Source: Liolophura sinensis (lineage: Eukaryota; Mollusca; Polyplacophora; Chitonida; Chitonidae). From it: a stretch of 64,000 bases of DNA. The DNA lies in contig NC_088301.1 in the NCBI RefSeq assembly GCF_032854445.1, positions 60,026,512 through 60,090,511 of the forward strand, given 5' to 3'. This document shows, piece after piece, positions 60,176 through 64,000 of the stretch; within the stretch, counting starts at the first letter, position 1, and every line of letters starts with the position of its first letter. The position numbers were made by a program, and so were the translations under genes. The notes below the pieces were generated by a model. The model was given only the letters and a program-made list of their open reading frames with translations. It did no database searches and was not told the DNA's origin.

Positions 60176-63100
60176 CACAACACATTTTCATTCCAGGATT
60201 ATTGTTTTTTTATCCGTGAAGTTTTATTGATATTTATTTTGTTAATTCTTGTTCATTGTTTTACATGGTGTTGAGATTGGTTGTCTCTTCTGTATTTTGC
60301 AGAACGGACTTTCAGTTCAGTTTGAATGGAAAAGACTGTTTACAAGGTGATGATGTAGAACTGGAAAAATTTGGCATTGTATCTGGTGACCTTGTTCATA
60401 TTCTCTCTGAAAATGGTGATAATAATGGTAAAACTCTGAGAAATGGAGCCTTGGCGTCACAAGAACTTGAGGTGTCTCAGTCGTCATTTTCAGGTGGTGA
60501 CCAGACAGTCAAGTGTGCACAAAAGCCAGACAAAGAGGAACACTTTGTTTCCCAGGAAGATTCATCCAACATGGATGTTCTTTGTGCAAAGGATGATAGA
60601 GAACCAAAAGTTACCCAGTCAGACAGTGAAGTGCTACAAACGTCCATGAAGTTGGAGGAGCCGCGATCCATAGAAGAACTGACTGAAATCAAAGGTTATT
60701 TAAATGAGCCCATGCTGTGTCGGGAAGCTACAGATACTTCTGTGCCCAACAGACTTGTTGAAATCTTCAAGAATGAATGCTCCTCCTCACAGCCTGAAGC
60801 CCTTTGTGCTGTTTTACATGTGCTAATGTTGGAGACAGGATTTTCACCAAATGTTAGTACATGTATATCCAACATCAGATTGACATATGATAAACTTTTG
60901 TTTACTGTTTTATATTTTACTGAAATGAAAATTTATATTTCCATTATTATTGTAATATTTATGGTGACATAAATTCCTTTGTCAGGGTTCCTAAATGTGG
61001 TTCACAAAAGGGGAGATAATTGATACTACCTTCTGTTGTGTGGTGTACAAGCCATTTGTACACTGCATTACAGGTTAAATGAACCAGTGTCTGCCACTGA
61101 TTATGCAGTGCTGTTAACAAAAGAAATAGGTTTGTCATGAGTGTCACATGCAGACTTTAGACAAATTATCAAAATTAACAATTTCCATTAAATAAGTTTT
61201 CTAATCATTAAATCCTTCTCATTGCAGCGTAGTTCCAAATGTCATTCTGGCTACTGTATGCCAGATAGTTGGCGGTGTCCAGGCTCCTACAAGCTGACCT
61301 ACTCCTATCCGGCCAGTGAGGCCTCCTCCTGTAATCTCCTCTTAGTGCCCCTCGGTTCACAAATGATGGTTCATGGTAAGCTTTTATGCTCATCAGCAGC
61401 TTTTTGTGATTTCACAATACATAGATTACTTCCCTTTACATGGATTACCACCCCTTGATGGTAGATATCAGCTGTTAGCATTTGGAAGTATTGGTGTGTG
61501 ATGGAATTTAAATGACCACAGTGATTAGCTGTGACTAATGCAAAGATTTGTTTTCTGTGATAAAGTGGCTTTACAGAAGAGAACTATCTTAACATCTTGT
61601 CACAAGAAATCACACCACATCAGCTTTATATGGGATCACAGGTTTATATGGTGTCAGCTTTATATGGTATCACAGGTTTATATGGTTTCAGCTTTATAGG
61701 GTATCGCAGATTTATATGGTATCACAGCTTTATATGGTAACACAGCTTTATATGGTATCACAGCTTTATATGGTTTCAGCTTTATATGGCATCACAGCTT
61801 TATATGGTATCACAGCTTTATATGGTGTTAGCTTTATATGGTGTGACAGATTTATATGGTATCACAGCTTTATATGGTGTCAGCTTTATATGGTATCACA
61901 GCTTTATATGGTGTCAGCTTTATATGGTATCACAGATTTATATGGTATCACAGCTTTATATGGTGTCAGCATTATATGGTGTCACAGATTTATATGGTAT
62001 CACAGCTTCATATGGTGTCAGCATTATATGGTGTCACAGATTTATATGGTATCACAGCTTTATATGGTGTCAGCTTTATGGTGTCACAGATTTATATGTA
62101 TCACAGCTTTATATGGTGTCAACTCACATACAAAGTAGATATCTTTCAAGGTAATTATAGTGACCTGCCGCATATACATGTATGGGTTTTACCATGTTGG
62201 TCTATTTGTTTAATATTTAGTTATTGCCTCAGTACTTGTTAACCATTTGTGAGTACCAGTCATATGAATTAGTAAATAAATATTAACAACGTGTACCATA
62301 GTACTGTTATTTGGGAATTGACCTGTGGGAATTTACCTTGTTCCTTGTTTTCAGGAAATATCACAGGTGGGGAGCCACAGCCACCATGTAAGATTCAACT
62401 CAAGGTGCAGGACTACATAGGGTCCTTAGATCAAGGTACATCCTGTGAATTTCTCTCCTTTGCTGTGTGGGTTTTCTGTTCTCGATGATGGACAATGTAT
62501 CTGGATTATAAAGTATAAGACAGTTATTGTTCAGGGTTAGTTTGATCATGAATCCATGCTGCTTTTGCATAAAGCAAAGAAGTAATTCAACACATCTCTT
62601 TAAACATTAAACATCTCTCCAAGTGAAAATAGCTGGATGGGTTTGTTCACATGGAAAACAAATCCTTTGATTTGGGAGACAGAAGTTATTAGTATAAGAT
62701 TGGGCTGTAACATTTATATTCTGAACAGGACAGAGACACTTTGCTGAGTAAATTACACAGCCTTTTTCACAGTACATTCTTCATGCACAGTGAAAATACA
62801 TAGTTGACATCAGTTCCACTCATTTGTATGCATAGTAATGTTTTAACTTTTACAGATGTTCCTAAAGTATACAGTAATCTGGCGAAGCTATCAAGGGTGT
62901 TTAAGGATACTATTTCTCTGCCTCTCTTACACAAGATCCATTCTGGTAAGCTTGTATTTTAGCATGGTGGCTAATAAAGGTCTGTTTACATGAATTATGC
63001 CTTTATAGTTTATTCTCGAAAAACACTATGTTGTACACACACAATTTAGTTTTACTATGATTTCCAGTTGGTATAAATGATGCATATGGTAATATAGGAT

Positions 63101-63190
63101 TTGCATGTAATAAATGCATGCTTTCTTTTTCTTGTAGCTGGGGGAAGTTCTGTCCATCAAGGTTTCATGAGCCTCCCAAATGAACTGAAG
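57701..63190 (+). CDS. FBXO7: F-box only protein 7, 5' six exons (partial, runs off window)
   Basis: FBXO7 is the substrate adaptor of an SCF (SKP1-CUL1-F-box) ubiquitin ligase. It also binds the proteasome regulator PI31 and takes part in Parkin-linked mitophagy. Exons are 57701-57813, 60303-60852, 61228-61375, 62355-62435, 62856-62945 and 63138-63190. All have GT/AG borders and matching phases, totalling 345 codons. An in-frame TAA just before the ATG fixes the start. Residues 1-75 form the ubiquitin-like domain (start MKIRVRHNRATKALEVE, end FGIVSGDLVHIL). Residues 76-170 are an acidic, low-conservation linker. From residue 173 comes the FP domain shared with PI31: EPMLCREATDTSVPN, ALCAVLHVLMLETGFSP, GSYKLTYSYP, LLLVPLGSQMMV and LAKLSRVFKDTISLPLLHKI. 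Exon 6 ends in GFMSLPNELK, the beginning of the F-box. The rest of the F-box and the proline-rich tail lie beyond 64000. Identification rests on remembered alignment with the vertebrate protein, and the block order is unambiguous. Confidence 0.94.
57814..60302 (+). other. FBXO7 intron 1
   Basis: A 2.5-kb intron splitting the ubiquitin-like domain in the middle (donor GG|GTATGT, acceptor TTTTGCAG). It contains a perfect CRE palindrome TGACGTCA at 59878-59885 and the C-run listed below. Otherwise no repeat or exon is recognised. Confidence 0.85.
60116..60172. repeat. Poly-C and poly-A low-complexity tract
   Basis: Two C runs (about 11 and 18 bases, broken by a few T or A) are followed by a run of about 11 A, all within FBXO7 intron 1. 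The C runs are G-quadruplex-capable on the minus strand and their length should be treated as approximate. Confidence 0.85.
61620..62125. repeat. 15-18-bp minisatellite inside FBXO7 intron 3
   Basis: Units of ATCACAGCTTTATATGGT (18 bp) mix with shorter GTCAGCTTTATATGGT and GTCACAGATTTATATGGT forms, about 30 in all. They fill half of the 978-base intron between 61376 and 62354. Frames of 122-140 codons across it are spurious. Confidence 0.9.
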
Positions 63191-64000
63191 GTATGGGATC
63201 TCGAATATTGCAATACAATAAGTAAATAAATTTAGATAAAATACAATTTGATACTTGTGAAAAAGCAATTTAAGAATTTAAGAAAGAACTACAAGACATT
63301 TGTGCATGAATATAAAAATTATCTCCACTTATTTAACGTACATGTGCAAAAATACTTACTAGCGCCTACATATCCAAGTATGGTAAAAGCAACATAAGTC
63401 TTAAAACATAAATATCTTACGTAAATTTTTTTGTACAGTCTTGACAACATGGTTGGTGGGGGGATATAGCATCTTCTGGTTTTTTTTATACCCGTGTACA
63501 ACACAGTTGATAGACCCTAGATATAAAATCTGTCCATTTTTTTATTCCCTTAAAAACACAGTTGGTGGAGATGTTGGTGGAGGTATCATCTCTGGCTTTT
63601 TATCTCCTGTAAAACAAAGTTTTAAATTGTCATGTCATTTTAAAAATCGTGCTATTCACATTTTATTCCGATCTGCTGGTGAAATTAACCTCAGACTGTA
63701 CAAACAATTTCTATCATAAATTAAAAATGTGGGATATTGCGAAAGTATATATCAAAACAACTTAATCCACCCCAGTCACGTTAAAGTGTACATAAAATGT
63801 TCGTTTTATTTCTAAAAATACAGTTTAGAACGTGTCCTAACATAGTTTTTCCAAGGCTCCAGCAGTCAGCCTGGATATTATGTAGCATGGAGCCATAATG
63901 TGATAGTTGTCAAATCATCTCTGTGTTTGTGTGTGTATGTTGGTTGGTGTTGGAGGGTGGGGGGAGGGGAGGATAAATGGGATGTGCTGAGCATGTCCAA
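63191..64000 (+). other. FBXO7 intron 6, 5' portion
   Basis: Begins with donor GTATGG. I searched the remaining 810 bases for the rest of the F-box (hydrophobic helix after PNELK) and found none, so the next exon lies outside the window. An imperfect internal duplication around 63448-63500 and 63560-63620 shares GTTGGTGG, ATCTCTGG-like and TTTTTAT phrases. Confidence 0.7.

Overview
The window looks like nuclear DNA of a lophotrochozoan animal, most likely a mollusc. It is AT-rich and intron-bearing. It is crowded with minisatellites and palindromic ACATGTACAT-type words. It also carries two tRNA-derived SINE types that I recognise as common in bivalve and gastropod genomes. There is no bacterial-style gene organisation. 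I made the species-level guess without a database search.

Two protein genes can be supported. The better one, at 57701-63190 on the + strand, is the 5' part of FBXO7, the F-box only protein 7 adaptor of an SCF ubiquitin ligase. Six exons have GT/AG borders and fully compatible phases. They cover the ubiquitin-like domain, the linker, the FP (PI31-like) domain and the first residues of the F-box; the gene runs off the right edge. The second, at 46671-50120 on the - strand, is a small four-exon gene of unknown family. It is predicted to encode 134 residues, its phases match, and a poly(A) signal lies 60 bases after the stop. Further left, two phase-compatible hydrophobic exons on the - strand (15.2 and 14.6 kb) hint at an unidentified membrane-protein gene.

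Most of the remainder is repetitive. By eye, about a quarter of the window is tandem arrays: 24 bp (4.5-5.8 kb), 40 bp (8.3-9.3 kb), 16 bp (11.3-11.6 kb), 72-78 bp running into 31 bp (15.7-17.4 kb), 62 bp (18.2-22.8 kb, with higher-order structure), pyrimidine-rich 26-29 and about 70 bp (27.9-28.8 kb), 77 bp (31.2-33.4 kb), 33 bp (42.5-44.5 kb), 57 bp (53.9-54.1 kb) and 18 bp inside an FBXO7 intron. Several have units divisible by three and so create long but spurious open frames.

Mobile DNA includes a 4.4-kb element with terminal inverted repeats (38052-42451), which interrupts a tandem array so cleanly that its empty site can be read. It carries a decayed BEL/Pao retrotransposon without a recognisable reverse transcriptase, and a SINE with an 8-bp target duplication. 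A decayed Penelope-like reverse transcriptase lies at 51.5-53.0 kb. Several SINE copies are present, one in an intron of the - strand gene with a perfect 12-bp target duplication, and there is a foldback element at 2.2 kb. Long stretches between these show no supportable gene.
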